Assembly (NCBI RefSeq): GCF_001269885.1
Contig: NZ_LHVH01000009.1
Location: 1 to 64,000, forward strand
Origin: Pseudomonas kilonensis
GTDB lineage: Bacteria; Pseudomonadota; Gammaproteobacteria; Pseudomonadales; Pseudomonadaceae
Reading direction: 5' to 3'
DNA length: 64,000 nt
The notes below the pieces were generated by a model. The model made no database searches and was not told the DNA's origin. It was given only the letters and a program-made list of their open reading frames with translations. Position numbers and translations under genes: made by a program. Shown in pieces: positions 1-10,399 of this stretch (its first letter is position 1; every line of letters begins with the position of its first letter).

Positions 1-597
<597 letters not shown>

Positions 598-752
598 ATA
601 TAACACCCAAGCAATTTGTGAACTCGAAAGAGACCAGATTGCGGTGTGTGAAGACGAAACGAACCGAAAGTTCGAATCTCACAAAACACCGACGCTATCA
701 CATACCCAATTTGCTGAAGCGAGGCCAACTGGCCACGATTCAGTACCCGAAT

Positions 753-871
753 TTCTTGACGACCATAGAGCATTGGAACCACCTGATCCCATCCCGAACT
801 CAGCAGTGAAACGATGCATCGCCGATGGTAGTGTGGGGTTTCCCCATGTGAGAGTAGGTCATCGTCAAGAT
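753..871 (+). rRNA. 5S ribosomal RNA
   Basis: A complete 5S rRNA of about 119 nt. The ends TTCTTGACGA and TCGTCAAGAT pair to form helix I. The internal blocks GAACCACCTGATCCCATCCC and CGATGGTAGTGTGGGG are characteristic of gammaproteobacterial 5S. It is the last gene of the rrn operon and is followed by a strong terminator. The ends are accurate to a base or two. Confidence 0.96.
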
Positions 872-879
872 TAAATTCC

Positions 880-918
880 GAAACCCCTATCTGCTGATGC
901 AGGTAGGGGTTTTGTTTT
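880..918 (+). terminator. rrn operon terminator
   Basis: A long GC-rich hairpin (AACCCCTATCTGC, loop TGAT, GCAGGTAGGGGTT, with one G-T pair) is followed by a T-rich run TTTTGTTTTTG. It ends the rRNA transcript about 110 bp before recC, so recC probably has its own promoter between 920 and 1028. Confidence 0.9.
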
Positions 919-1028
919 TGTCCTCAGGAAAGTTCTTACGACAAGTGCGGACAGCTCCCGGCTGTCACAACCCCCCGACAGTGCTAAGGTTCTGCCCCCT
1001 AGCTTTTGCATTTTCAAGGATGCCTTTC

Positions 1029-4000
1029 ATGCCGGACGCAACGTCCCTCAGCCCTGCTTTCATGGTGGTTCACGGGAATCGCCTTGATGAATTGCGCAGC
1101 CTGGTGATCAGCTTGATGCGGCGCTACCCGCTGGCCCCCCTTGAAAATGAAATCGCCCTGGTACAGAGCAACGGCATTGCCCAATGGCTCAAGCTCGCGC
1201 TGGCTGAAGACCCGGAAGACGATGATTCCGGCGGTTGCGGTATTGCGGCAGCCATTGATGTACAGCTGCCGGGCAGTTTCATGTGGCAGCTTTATCGAAC
1301 AGTCCTGGGACGTGACGAAATTCCGGCCAAGTCCCTGCTGGATAAAGCTCCGCTGACCTGGCGCCTGATGCGTCTGCTGCCGCAGTTGATCGAGCAGCCT
1401 CATTTCGAACCTCTGCGACGATTCCTTACCCACGACACCGACTTGCGCAAGCGCTATCAACTGTCCGAGCGTCTTGCCGATCTGTTCGACCAGTACCAGG
1501 TCTACCGGGCCGACTGGCTTGAGGATTGGGCCGAAGGTCGACACCAGACCAGAAATGTCCGAGGCGAAATAAAGCCGCTCGCGCCGGCAAATTGCTGGCA
1601 AGCGGAACTGTGGCGAGCCTTGCTACTGGATGTCGGGGAACAAGGCATGGCGCAAAGCCGTGCCGGCGTTCATCAGCGCTACATCGAACGTATCAACAGC
1701 CTGGAAGCCGCTCCGAAAGGCCTGCCCGCACGGGTCATCGTGTTTGGTATTTCTTCCTTGCCTGCCCAGGTCCTGGAGGCGCTCGCCGGCCTTTCCCGGT
1801 TCAGCCAGGTTCTGCTCTGCGTGCATAACCCGTGTCGCCATCATTGGGCAGACATCGTCGCCGACAAGGATTTGTTGCGTCACCAATACAAACGCCAGGC
1901 ACGCAAGGCTGGCATGCCCGTCGTCCTCGATCCGCAAACCCTGCATCAACATGCCCATCCGTTATTGGCCGCCTGGGGCAAGCAAGGGCGCGACTATATC
2001 AACCTGCTCGACAGCTACGATGATCCCAACAGCTATCGCTCGGTATTTCGCGATGGGCGAATCGACCTGTTCACCGATGGGACCCCCACGACCCTTCTCA
2101 GCCAGTTGCAGGATGACATCCTGGAGCTGCGCCCCCTGAATGAAACCCGGGAGCACTGGCCTGTCGTCGATCCGGAGCGAGACGGCTCGATCCGTTTTCA
2201 TGTGGCCCATGGCGCCCAGCGTGAAGTCGAAATTCTCCACGACCAATTGCTGGCCCACTTCAGTGCGGATCCGACCCTGCGCCCACGGGATATCATCGTC
2301 ATGGTCCCGGACATCGACAGTTATGCACCGCACATTCGTGCAGTGTTCGGCCAGCTCGACAGGAACGACCCGCGTTTCATTCCCTTCACGCTGACCGACC
2401 AGGGCCAGCGTGGACGTGATCCATTGCTGATCGCCGTCGAGCATTTGCTCAAGCTGCCGGACAGTCGTTTCCCGGTCAGCGAAATCCTCGATCTGTTGGA
2501 TGTTCCCGCGTTGCGCGAACGGTTTGGCATCGATGAGGCCGACCTGCCGACACTGCACCGCTGGATCGAAGGCGCCGGCATTCGCTGGGGGATGAGCGCC
2601 GAACACCGTGCCGGCTTGGGCCTGCCTGCCGAGCTTGAGCAGAACAGCTGGCATTTCGGCTTGCGTCGCATGTTGCTGGGGTATGCCGTCGGCAGTTCGA
2701 ACGCTTATGAGGGCATTGAGCCCTATGACGAGATCGGTGGCCTGGATGCGGCGTTGATCGGTCCCTTGGTTGCATTGCTGGATGCCCTGGAAGTCGCCCA
2801 TCAGGAACTCACCCGGCCGGCATCGCCGCAGCAATGGGGTTCCCGCCTGCAAGATCTGATGCAGCTGTTTTTCCAGGCAAGCAACGAGCATGACGACTAT
2901 TTGCTGGCCCAACTCGAAGACTTGCGTGAAACCTGGCTGGAAACCTGTGAGTCGGTGGGGCTGCACGATGAATTGCCGCTGACGGTGGTGCGTGAAGCGT
3001 GGTTGGCCGGGCTGGATCAGGGGCGACTGTCCCAGCGTTTCCTGGCCGGCGCAGTCAACTTCTGTACCTTGATGCCAATGCGCGCGATCCCCTTCAAGCT
3101 GGTGTGCCTGCTGGGGATGAATGATGGTGATTACCCGCGAGCCCAGCCACCCTTGGATTTCGATCTGATGGGCGGCGATTATCGTCCGGGCGATCGTTCC
3201 CGCCGTGAGGACGATCGTTACCTGCTGTTGGAAGCGCTGCTTTCTGCCCGGGAAAAGCTGTACATCAGTTGGGTGGGGCGCAGTATTCGCGACAACAGCG
3301 AGCGCCCGGCATCGGTGTTGATCGGCCAACTGCGCGATCATCTCGCCAATGGTTGGCGGTTGGCAGATGACAGCGAGAATCTTCTCGATGCCCTGACCCA
3401 GGAGCACCCGCTGCAACCGTTCAGTGCGCGTTATTTCCATCAAGGCGATGCGCTGTTCAGTTACGCCAGCGAATGGCGAATGCTCCACGACATCTCCGAT
3501 GACGCCGACACAACCCAGGTGCTGGAGCCTTACGTTCAGGAAGAACCCTTGGGCCTCGGTCAGTTGCAGGACTTCCTGCGCAATCCTGTCCGCCATTTCT
3601 TCAGCCAGCGGCTGAAAGTGTTCTTCGAGGCCATCGAAGCGCCTCTGGCCGATGACGAACCTTTTGTGCTCGATGCGCTGCAACGCTACAGCCTGAGTGA
3701 CAGCTTGCTCGAGGCCGCCCTGGTACGCCTGGACCAGCCTGATCTTGCTCTCACCGCCCACGCCAAAAGACTGCAGAACAGTGGCCTGTTACCCATGGCC
3801 GGTTTTGGTGAGTGCATGCAGCGCGAATTGATCGAACCCCTGCCGGATCTGCTCCAGCGGTACCAACAGCTTCTGGCGTTATGGCCGACACCGTCGGTCA
3901 GCGCTGTGCCAGTCAGCCTGCAATTGCAGGGAGTGAATGTCGAGGGCTGGCTCAGTGGTTTGCACCAGCGTTCCGACGGTGCGGTCCTCGCCATCACGGC

Positions 4001-4481
4001 CATACCCAACAGCATCGGCTCCATCAAGACCCGTAAGTGGCATCGCCTGATACGGCCTTGGGTCAACCATCTCGTGGCCTGCGCTAATGGCTTGTCGTTG
4101 ACGACGGCCTTGGTGGCCAGTGATGACAGCTTGCTGCTGGCACCTTTTGAAGAGACTGTCGCACAAAGGCTACTGGGCGACATGTTGCTGGCCTGGCAGA
4201 CCGGTATGCGCCAGCCGCTACCGATCGCGGTGAAGACGGCTTTCGCCTGGCTCGGCCAGACTGATCCGGTCAAGGCCGAAGCGGCGGCTCGCAAAGCCTA
4301 TGAGGGCGATGGACAGACGTTTGAAGGCGAACGGCGGGAAAGCCCGGCGTTGGCTCGACAGTTTGCTGATTTCGATGCCTTGATGGCTGACGAAACATTC
4401 CCCGATTGGTGCGATGCACTCTACCGACCATTGCTCGAAGCCCCATGGCGTTCATTGGTCAGCGAGGAGGCCCGTTCATGA
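1029..4481 (+). CDS. recC: Exodeoxyribonuclease V subunit gamma (RecC)
   Basis: RecC, 1150 aa, is the Chi-recognition and strand-splitting subunit of the RecBCD helicase-nuclease. RecBCD processes double-strand breaks, loads RecA and degrades foreign linear DNA. The N-terminus (MPDATSLSPAFMVVHGNRLD) and the block ENEIALVQSNGIAQWLKLAL match the RecC superfamily-1 helicase-like domain, which lacks catalytic ATPase residues. A C-terminal inactive PD-(D/E)XK-like region follows, as in E. coli RecC. I chose the ATG at 1029 because AAGGA lies about 8 nt upstream; another in-frame ATG is at 1020, and the reading frame stays open into the rrn terminator, where initiation is implausible. The stop overlaps the recB start (ATGA), indicating translational coupling. 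The gene order recC-recB-recD is usual for Pseudomonas, which lacks the ptrA gene found between recC and recB in E. coli. Confidence 0.97.
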   Translation: MPDATSLSPAFMVVHGNRLDELRSLVISLMRRYPLAPLENEIALVQSNGIAQWLKLALAEDPEDDDSGGCGIAAAIDVQLPGSFMWQLYRTVLGRDEIPAKSLLDKAPLTWRLMRLLPQLIEQPHFEPLRRFLTHDTDLRKRYQLSERLADLFDQYQVYRADWLEDWAEGRHQTRNVRGEIKPLAPANCWQAELWRALLLDVGEQGMAQSRAGVHQRYIERINSLEAAPKGLPARVIVFGISSLPAQVLEALAGLSRFSQVLLCVHNPCRHHWADIVADKDLLRHQYKRQARKAGMPVVLDPQTLHQHAHPLLAAWGKQGRDYINLLDSYDDPNSYRSVFRDGRIDLFTDGTPTTLLSQLQDDILELRPLNETREHWPVVDPERDGSIRFHVAHGAQREVEILHDQLLAHFSADPTLRPRDIIVMVPDIDSYAPHIRAVFGQLDRNDPRFIPFTLTDQGQRGRDPLLIAVEHLLKLPDSRFPVSEILDLLDVPALRERFGIDEADLPTLHRWIEGAGIRWGMSAEHRAGLGLPAELEQNSWHFGLRRMLLGYAVGSSNAYEGIEPYDEIGGLDAALIGPLVALLDALEVAHQELTRPASPQQWGSRLQDLMQLFFQASNEHDDYLLAQLEDLRETWLETCESVGLHDELPLTVVREAWLAGLDQGRLSQRFLAGAVNFCTLMPMRAIPFKLVCLLGMNDGDYPRAQPPLDFDLMGGDYRPGDRSRREDDRYLLLEALLSAREKLYISWVGRSIRDNSERPASVLIGQLRDHLANGWRLADDSENLLDALTQEHPLQPFSARYFHQGDALFSYASEWRMLHDISDDADTTQVLEPYVQEEPLGLGQLQDFLRNPVRHFFSQRLKVFFEAIEAPLADDEPFVLDALQRYSLSDSLLEAALVRLDQPDLALTAHAKRLQNSGLLPMAGFGECMQRELIEPLPDLLQRYQQLLALWPTPSVSAVPVSLQLQGVNVEGWLSGLHQRSDGAVLAITAIPNSIGSIKTRKWHRLIRPWVNHLVACANGLSLTTALVASDDSLLLAPFEETVAQRLLGDMLLAWQTGMRQPLPIAVKTAFAWLGQTDPVKAEAAARKAYEGDGQTFEGERRESPALARQFADFDALMADETFPDWCDALYRPLLEAPWRSLVSEEARS

Positions 4482-7400
4482 GTCAGCAGGCACCATTGGC
4501 CCTGGCTTTCCCGCTGCGGGGCAGTCAACTGATCGAGGCCAGCGCCGGTACCGGCAAGACCTTCACCATCTCGGCGTTGTACCTGCGTCTGGTGCTGGGG
4601 CATGGCGGTTCGGCGTCCGGCTTCGGCCGCGAGTTACTTCCACCGCAAATCCTGGTGGTGACCTTCACGGACGCTGCCACCAAGGAGTTGCGTGAACGAA
4701 TTCGCACTCGTCTGGCCGAAGCCGCACGTTTCTTTCGCGACGAGATTCCAGCCCCGGATTCGCTGATCGCCGCGTTGCGCGATGAATTCAGTGCTGAGCA
4801 ATGGCCTGGTTGCGCGAACCGGCTGGACATCGCCGCGCAGTGGATGGACGAAGCAGCCGTCTCGACCATCCATAGCTGGTGCCAGCGCATGTTGCGTGAG
4901 CATGCCTTCGACAGCGGTAGCCTGTTCACCCAGACCCTGGAAACCGACCACAGCGAATTGCTGGGCGAGGTGCTGCGCGATTATTGGCGGTTGTTCTGCT
5001 ATTCGATGCAAGGCGAGGCGCTGAACTGGGTGCGTGCCCATTGGGGAGGGCCTGCTGCGCTGTTGCCGCGGGTGCGAGGTTTGTTTTCCAGCGAGCGTGG
5101 CGACGGTGACGGGCTTGAGCCTGCCGAACTCATCGCGGCAGCCTTGCAGGAGCGCAGTGCCGCCTTGCTCGATCTCAAGGCGCCGTGGCGGCAATGGGCG
5201 GTGGAACTGCTGGAGATCTGCCAGCAAGGCGTTGCCAGCAAGGCTGTCGACGGGCGCAAGATGCAGGCGCGTTACTTCGAGCCATGGTTTCAGAAAATCA
5301 CTGCCTGGGTTGATGACGAAAGCCTTGAGCTGTTGGACATCGGCACCGGATTCACGCGGTTGACGCCCGAGGGCATGGCCGAAGCCTGGAAAGGTGAAGT
5401 GCCCAACCATCCCGGGCTGGACGCCATGGCCAGTCTCAAGGCCAGCCTGGATGCGTTGCCCACGCCAGATGCCGCCGTGTTGCAGCATGCTGCGCAATGG
5501 GTCGGGGCGCGCTTCGAGGCAGAGAAACGTCGCCGCGCCGAGATGGGCTTCGATGACATGCTGCTGCGTCTCGATGCAGCCCTGCAGGCCGACGGAGGCG
5601 AGCGTCTGGCGAGCCTGATCCGCGAACAGTTTCCGGTGGCGCTGATCGATGAGTTCCAGGACACCGACCCGGTTCAATACCGGATCTTCGAAAGCATCTA
5701 CCGTATCGAAGACAACGACCCCGGGACCGGACTTTTCCTGATCGGCGATCCGAAGCAGGCGATCTACGCTTTTCGCGGCGCCGACATCTATACCTATCTG
5801 CGTGCTCGCGAAGCCACTGCTGGCAGGCTGCACACGCTGGGCACGAATTTCCGTTCCAGTCATGCCATGGTCGGCGCGGTAAACCATGTTTTCCAGAATG
5901 CCGAGTCCCGCCCGAAGGGGCGTGGGGCTTTTCTGTTCCGTGAGCCTTCGGGCGAGAACCCGGTGCCGTTCCTGTCCGTCGAGTCCCAGGGGCGCAAGGA
6001 GTCCTTGCAGGTCGCTGGGCAGGCGGTCGCGGCGCTGAACATCTGGCACCTGTCGTCGGACCAGCCACTTTCCGGTGCGGTGTATCGACAATCCATGGCG
6101 GCCACCTGCGCCAGTGAGATCACGGCGTTGCTCAACGGCGGCCAGTCGGGACGCGACGGCTTCACCGTCGATGGAAAAGTGCTGCGGGGCGTGCGCCCGG
6201 CAGATATCGCCATCCTGGTGCGCGATGGTAAAGAAGCGCAGGCGGTGCGAGACGCGTTGTCCGCGCGGGGCGTGCGCAGTGTCTATCTGTCCGACAAGGA
6301 TTCGGTCTTTGCCTCGCAGGAAGCGCGGGATTTGCTGATCTGGCTCAGGGCCTGTGCCGAGCCGGATGCCGAACGGCCGCTACGGGCGGCCCTGGCCAGC
6401 ATCACGTTGAACCTGTCGCTGACGGAACTGGAGCGCCTCAATCAGGATGAGCTGGCCTGGGAAGCGCGGGTCATGCAATTCCGCGGTTATCGTACGGTCT
6501 GGCGCAGCCAGGGCGTGCTGCCGATGTTGCGGCGTCTGCTGCATGATTTCGAACTGCCCCAGGCCTTGATGGCGCGCAGCGACGGCGAGCGGGTGCTGAC
6601 CAACTTGTTGCACCTTTGCGAACTGTTGCAGCAGGCAGCCGGTGAACTGGATGGCGAACAAGCCTTGATCCGGCATTTGTCCGAGCACCTGGCCTTGTCC
6701 GGGCAAGCGGGAGAAGAGCAGATCCTGCGCCTGGAAAGCGATGAGCAACTGGTCAAGGTGGTCACGATCCACAAGTCCAAGGGGCTTGAATATCCGTTGG
6801 TCTTCTTGCCCTTCATCTGTTCGACGAAACCGGTGGACGGCAGTCGATTGCCATTGCACTACCACGACGAGGCCAACAAGGCGCAGATCAGCCTCAAGCC
6901 CACTGCCGAATTGATCGCCAAGGCCGATGACGAGCGTCTGGCCGAGGATCTGCGGCTTCTCTACGTGGCCCTGACCCGCGCGCAACATGCCTGCTGGCTA
7001 GGTGTCGCGGATCTCAAGCGGGGCAGCAACAACCGCTCGATCCTCCATGTGTCCGCGCTGGGGTACTTGTTGGGTGGTGGTGCGCCGCTGGCCGAATCGG
7101 TGGAGTTGAGGCGTTGGCTGGAAGACCTGCAGCAAGGCAGTGACGCGGTGAGCTACCAGCCAATGCCTGAGGCCACCGACGAGCACTACCGGCCCCCGCG
7201 CAACGAAGCCGTGTTGCTTGAACCCTTGGTGCCCTTGCGAAAAGCCAGCGAGAACTGGTGGATCGCGTCCTACAGTGCCTTGCGCATCAGCGAAAGCCTG
7301 AGCGAAGGCAGCGATACCGCGCCAGAGAGTCCCCAGGCCCAGAAACTGTTCGACGATGAACGACTGGACCCGGACGCGCCCAGGGAGACCGTCGCTGTCG

Positions 7401-8167
7401 GTGGCGACATCCACCGCTTTCCCCGTGGCCCCAACCCCGGCACTTTCCTGCATGGCCTGCTGGAGTGGGCCGCTGGGGAGGGCTTTTCATCGGCGCCAAC
7501 GGATATCGAGGATGCCATTGCCCGACGCTGCAGTCGCCGAGGCTGGAAAGGCTGGATCGCCACGCTGAGCGATTGGCTGCAGCACCTGATCAAGATGCCC
7601 ATGCACGTCGGCAACGACCAGGCGCCAGTGGTGCTCGAACACTTGAGCCGATTCCAGGTCGAGATGGAGTTCTGGTTCGCCAGCCACAAGGTCGATGTGC
7701 AAAAGCTCGACCAGCTGGTTTGCCGGTTCACCCATGGCGGTGTGGCCCGCGTTGCGGCGGAGCCGGTGCTGCTCAACGGCATGTTCAAGGGCTTCATCGA
7801 TCTGACGTTCGAGCACGACGGTCGGTACTACGTGGCCGATTACAAATCCAACTGGCTGGGTGTCGATGACATGGCCTACACCGTACCGGCCATGGAACAG
7901 TCGATCCTGGACCATCGCTACGACCTGCAATACGTGCTGTACCTGTTGGCCCTGCATCGCCAGCTCAAGGCACGGCTCCCCGATTACGACTACGACCGGC
8001 ATGTCGGCGGCGCGTTGTACCTGTTCCTTCGCGGAACCCGCTCAGCCAGCCAGGGGGTGTATTTCACCAAGCCGCCACGGGCATTGATCGAACAACTGGA
8101 TCGCCTGTTCCAGGGGGCGCCCGAACCCAAGGCTGAACCGGCGTGGGTACAGGGAGAGTTGCTATGA
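4478..8167 (+). CDS. recB: Exodeoxyribonuclease V subunit beta (RecB)
   Basis: RecB, 1229 aa, is the 3'-5' helicase and the only nuclease of RecBCD. The UvrD-like Walker A motif AGTGKT is at residues 23-28 and the Walker B-like block LIDEFQDTDPVQ is near 385-400. Motif V/VI regions (VTIHKSKGLEYP, LLYVALTRA) follow. The C-terminal nuclease domain carries D1108, D1121 and K1123 in the arrangement FIDL...ADYKSNWLG. The spacing is identical to E. coli D1067/D1080/K1082, so the nuclease should be active. A GAGGAGG ribosome-binding site at 4464-4470 precedes the ATG at 4478, which overlaps the recC stop; the 3' end overlaps recD in the same way. Length is normal for the family. Confidence 0.97.
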   Translation: MSQQAPLALAFPLRGSQLIEASAGTGKTFTISALYLRLVLGHGGSASGFGRELLPPQILVVTFTDAATKELRERIRTRLAEAARFFRDEIPAPDSLIAALRDEFSAEQWPGCANRLDIAAQWMDEAAVSTIHSWCQRMLREHAFDSGSLFTQTLETDHSELLGEVLRDYWRLFCYSMQGEALNWVRAHWGGPAALLPRVRGLFSSERGDGDGLEPAELIAAALQERSAALLDLKAPWRQWAVELLEICQQGVASKAVDGRKMQARYFEPWFQKITAWVDDESLELLDIGTGFTRLTPEGMAEAWKGEVPNHPGLDAMASLKASLDALPTPDAAVLQHAAQWVGARFEAEKRRRAEMGFDDMLLRLDAALQADGGERLASLIREQFPVALIDEFQDTDPVQYRIFESIYRIEDNDPGTGLFLIGDPKQAIYAFRGADIYTYLRAREATAGRLHTLGTNFRSSHAMVGAVNHVFQNAESRPKGRGAFLFREPSGENPVPFLSVESQGRKESLQVAGQAVAALNIWHLSSDQPLSGAVYRQSMAATCASEITALLNGGQSGRDGFTVDGKVLRGVRPADIAILVRDGKEAQAVRDALSARGVRSVYLSDKDSVFASQEARDLLIWLRACAEPDAERPLRAALASITLNLSLTELERLNQDELAWEARVMQFRGYRTVWRSQGVLPMLRRLLHDFELPQALMARSDGERVLTNLLHLCELLQQAAGELDGEQALIRHLSEHLALSGQAGEEQILRLESDEQLVKVVTIHKSKGLEYPLVFLPFICSTKPVDGSRLPLHYHDEANKAQISLKPTAELIAKADDERLAEDLRLLYVALTRAQHACWLGVADLKRGSNNRSILHVSALGYLLGGGAPLAESVELRRWLEDLQQGSDAVSYQPMPEATDEHYRPPRNEAVLLEPLVPLRKASENWWIASYSALRISESLSEGSDTAPESPQAQKLFDDERLDPDAPRETVAVGGDIHRFPRGPNPGTFLHGLLEWAAGEGFSSAPTDIEDAIARRCSRRGWKGWIATLSDWLQHLIKMPMHVGNDQAPVVLEHLSRFQVEMEFWFASHKVDVQKLDQLVCRFTHGGVARVAAEPVLLNGMFKGFIDLTFEHDGRYYVADYKSNWLGVDDMAYTVPAMEQSILDHRYDLQYVLYLLALHRQLKARLPDYDYDRHVGGALYLFLRGTRSASQGVYFTKPPRALIEQLDRLFQGAPEPKAEPAWVQGELL

Positions 8168-10260
8168 GTCGTTCTTTTGCCGACCTGCTGCCCAAATCGT
8201 CCGACGACGAAAGCCTGGTGGAGTTGGCACCCTTGAGCCGTGCGCAGGACCTGCTGTTGTTACTGACGCGCTGGGTCGAGCGCGGCTGGTTGCGTGCCCT
8301 GGACAAGGCATTCGTGGCGTTCCTCCATGAACTGGCGCCCGATGATGATCCTTTGGTTCTGCTCGCTGCTGCATTGACCAGCCATCAACTGGGCCACGGC
8401 CATGTTTGCCTGGATGTGTTCGAGACCCTCAAGGAACCGGATTTTGCGCTGTCGCTGCCTCCCGAGGGTGACCTGCAGACGGGCGTCATGCTGTTGCCAT
8501 CGCAAATATTGGCGACACTGGACGGCGTCCATTGGTGCAAGGCCCTGGCGTCCAGTCGTCTGGTGGCCCTGGCCGTGGATGGGAGCGAAGAGGCGCAGCA
8601 ACGCCCGTTGGTGCTGTCCGGCAAACGTCTTTATCTGCGTCGCTACTGGGGTTATGAACGGCGGATCGATGAAGCGTTGCGTCAACGGCTTATCGAGCAT
8701 GAAGCGGCGCCCGGTGACCTGCGCGAGCGTTTGGACGGGTTGTTTGGGCCGGCCAATGCCAGCGTCCCGATCGATTGGCAGAAACTGGCCTGCGCGCTGG
8801 CGACCCGCGGGGCCTTCAGTATCGTGACCGGCGGCCCGGGCACCGGCAAGACCACGACCGTTGTGCGCCTGCTGGCCCTTCTGCAGGCACCGGCCGTCGA
8901 GGCCGGGAAGCCGCTGCGGATTCGCCTGGCTGCGCCAACCGGCAAGGCGGCGGCGCGCCTGACCGAATCCATCAGCCAGCAGGTCCGGACCCTGGATGTG
9001 GACGACGCGGTGCGCGAACGGATTCCCTGCGACGTCACGACAGTCCATCGTTTGCTGGGCAGCCGCCCCGGCACCCGGCATTTTCGCCACCATGCAGGCA
9101 ATCGCTTGCCTCTGGATGTGCTGGTGGTCGATGAAGCGTCGATGATCGACCTGGAGATGATGGCCAATCTGCTGGATGCACTGCCGGCCCATGCACGGTT
9201 GGTGTTGCTGGGGGACAAGGACCAATTGGCCTCTGTAGAAGCCGGTGCGGTGCTGGGGGATTTGTGTCGAGACGCCGAGGAGGGCTGGTACAGCCCCCGG
9301 ACCCGAGCCTGGCTTGAGTCGGTCAGTGGTGAAAACCTGGCGGCCAGTGACCTGCGACAGGACCTCGACGGCACTCATCCCCTGGCACAGCAAGTGGTCA
9401 TGCTCAGGCATTCCAGGCGCTTCGGCGAAGGCAGCGGGATCGGTCAGCTGGCTCGCTGGGTCAACCAGCAGCAGCCTGAAAAAGCCCGTCAGTTGCTGGA
9501 GCAAGGGCAGCATGCCGATCTGTCTTCCCTGAAACTGGCGAGTGAACACGACACGAAACTGGAAAAGCTGTTACTCGACGGCAAGCCAGAAGGGCCCCAG
9601 GGTTATCGGCATTACCTGAGCCTGCTACGGCAGCGACGCCCGGCCATTTCTCGCCCGCTGGAAGACCGTTGCTGGGCCGATTGGGCCCGGGAAGTCCTGG
9701 CGGCCTTCGACGAATTCCAATTGCTTTGCGCGGTGCGCAAAGGTCCGTGGGGGGTCGAAGGACTGAACCTGCGAATCACCGCCGCCTTGCTCAAGGCCCG
9801 TCTTATCGATAGCGATCACCAGTGGTACGAAGGGCGCCCGGTGCTGATGACCCGCAACGACTATGGGCTGGGGCTGATGAACGGCGATATCGGTATCGCC
9901 CTCAAGTTGCCCGAGCGTGACGGCCCCGATGCCGGCAAACAGGTCCTGCGGGTCGCTTTCCCGCGCAACGACGGCCAGGGCGGTGTGCGTTTCGTCCTGC
10001 CCAGCCGCCTGAATGATGTGGAAACCGTGTATGCCATGACGGTGCATAAATCCCAGGGCTCGGAATTCACCCACACCGCGTTGATCCTCCCGGATGCGCT
10101 GAACCCGGTATTGACCAAGGAGTTGGTGTACACCGCCATTACCCGGGGCAAGCAATGGTTCAGCCTGATCGAACCGCGGGCGGGGGTGTTCGAGGAGGCG
10201 GTCCGGCGCAAGGTCAAGCGCTTGAGCGGTTTAATGCTGGCGTTGGAGCAGGCTGACTGA
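8164..10260 (+). CDS. recD: Exodeoxyribonuclease V subunit alpha (RecD)
   Basis: RecD, 698 aa, is the fast 5'-3' superfamily-1 helicase motor of RecBCD. Walker A (GGPGTGKTTT) spans residues 223-232 and Walker B (VVDEASMID) is at 321-329. The C-terminal helicase motifs include TVHKSQGSEF and YTAITRG. The N-terminal domain (about 1-190) is the RecB-interacting part. The start at 8164 is fixed by the overlap with the recB stop and by AGGGAGAG just upstream. It is the last gene of the recCBD operon. A 140-bp gap containing a hairpin separates it from yfiR. Confidence 0.97.
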   Translation: MSRSFADLLPKSSDDESLVELAPLSRAQDLLLLLTRWVERGWLRALDKAFVAFLHELAPDDDPLVLLAAALTSHQLGHGHVCLDVFETLKEPDFALSLPPEGDLQTGVMLLPSQILATLDGVHWCKALASSRLVALAVDGSEEAQQRPLVLSGKRLYLRRYWGYERRIDEALRQRLIEHEAAPGDLRERLDGLFGPANASVPIDWQKLACALATRGAFSIVTGGPGTGKTTTVVRLLALLQAPAVEAGKPLRIRLAAPTGKAAARLTESISQQVRTLDVDDAVRERIPCDVTTVHRLLGSRPGTRHFRHHAGNRLPLDVLVVDEASMIDLEMMANLLDALPAHARLVLLGDKDQLASVEAGAVLGDLCRDAEEGWYSPRTRAWLESVSGENLAASDLRQDLDGTHPLAQQVVMLRHSRRFGEGSGIGQLARWVNQQQPEKARQLLEQGQHADLSSLKLASEHDTKLEKLLLDGKPEGPQGYRHYLSLLRQRRPAISRPLEDRCWADWAREVLAAFDEFQLLCAVRKGPWGVEGLNLRITAALLKARLIDSDHQWYEGRPVLMTRNDYGLGLMNGDIGIALKLPERDGPDAGKQVLRVAFPRNDGQGGVRFVLPSRLNDVETVYAMTVHKSQGSEFTHTALILPDALNPVLTKELVYTAITRGKQWFSLIEPRAGVFEEAVRRKVKRLSGLMLALEQAD

Positions 10261-10295
10261 ATCATCAGCTTTCAAGGAATCATGCCCTTGTGCCA

Positions 10296-10319
10296 GCTTG
10301 GGCTGTTTCGCTCCCAAGC
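10296..10319. other. Hairpin after recD
   Basis: A perfect 7-bp stem (GCTTGGG / CCCAAGC) with a 10-nt loop lies 35 bp after the recD stop. It has no T-run on the plus strand, so it is at best an atypical terminator or an mRNA-stabilising 3' end. Confidence 0.3.
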
Positions 10320-10399
10320 CTACGTAACACGCTGTCTCGCTGGCTTTTTGGCACTGTGCTATCGTTCCGGCACTTATCGCTTGGATCAAGAGACTTTCC

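Noticed and set aside
598..752. A possible tRNA in the 23S-5S spacer.
   Set aside because: No cloverleaf or TTCGA-type T-arm could be formed in a suitable position.
1962..3761. A 599-codon open frame antisense to recC.
   Set aside because: Long antisense frames are expected in GC-rich Pseudomonas genes; the product has no domain and no ribosome-binding site.
10349..10365. TGGCAC upstream of yfiR resembling a sigma-54 -24 element.
   Set aside because: The required TTGCW at the -12 spacing is absent.
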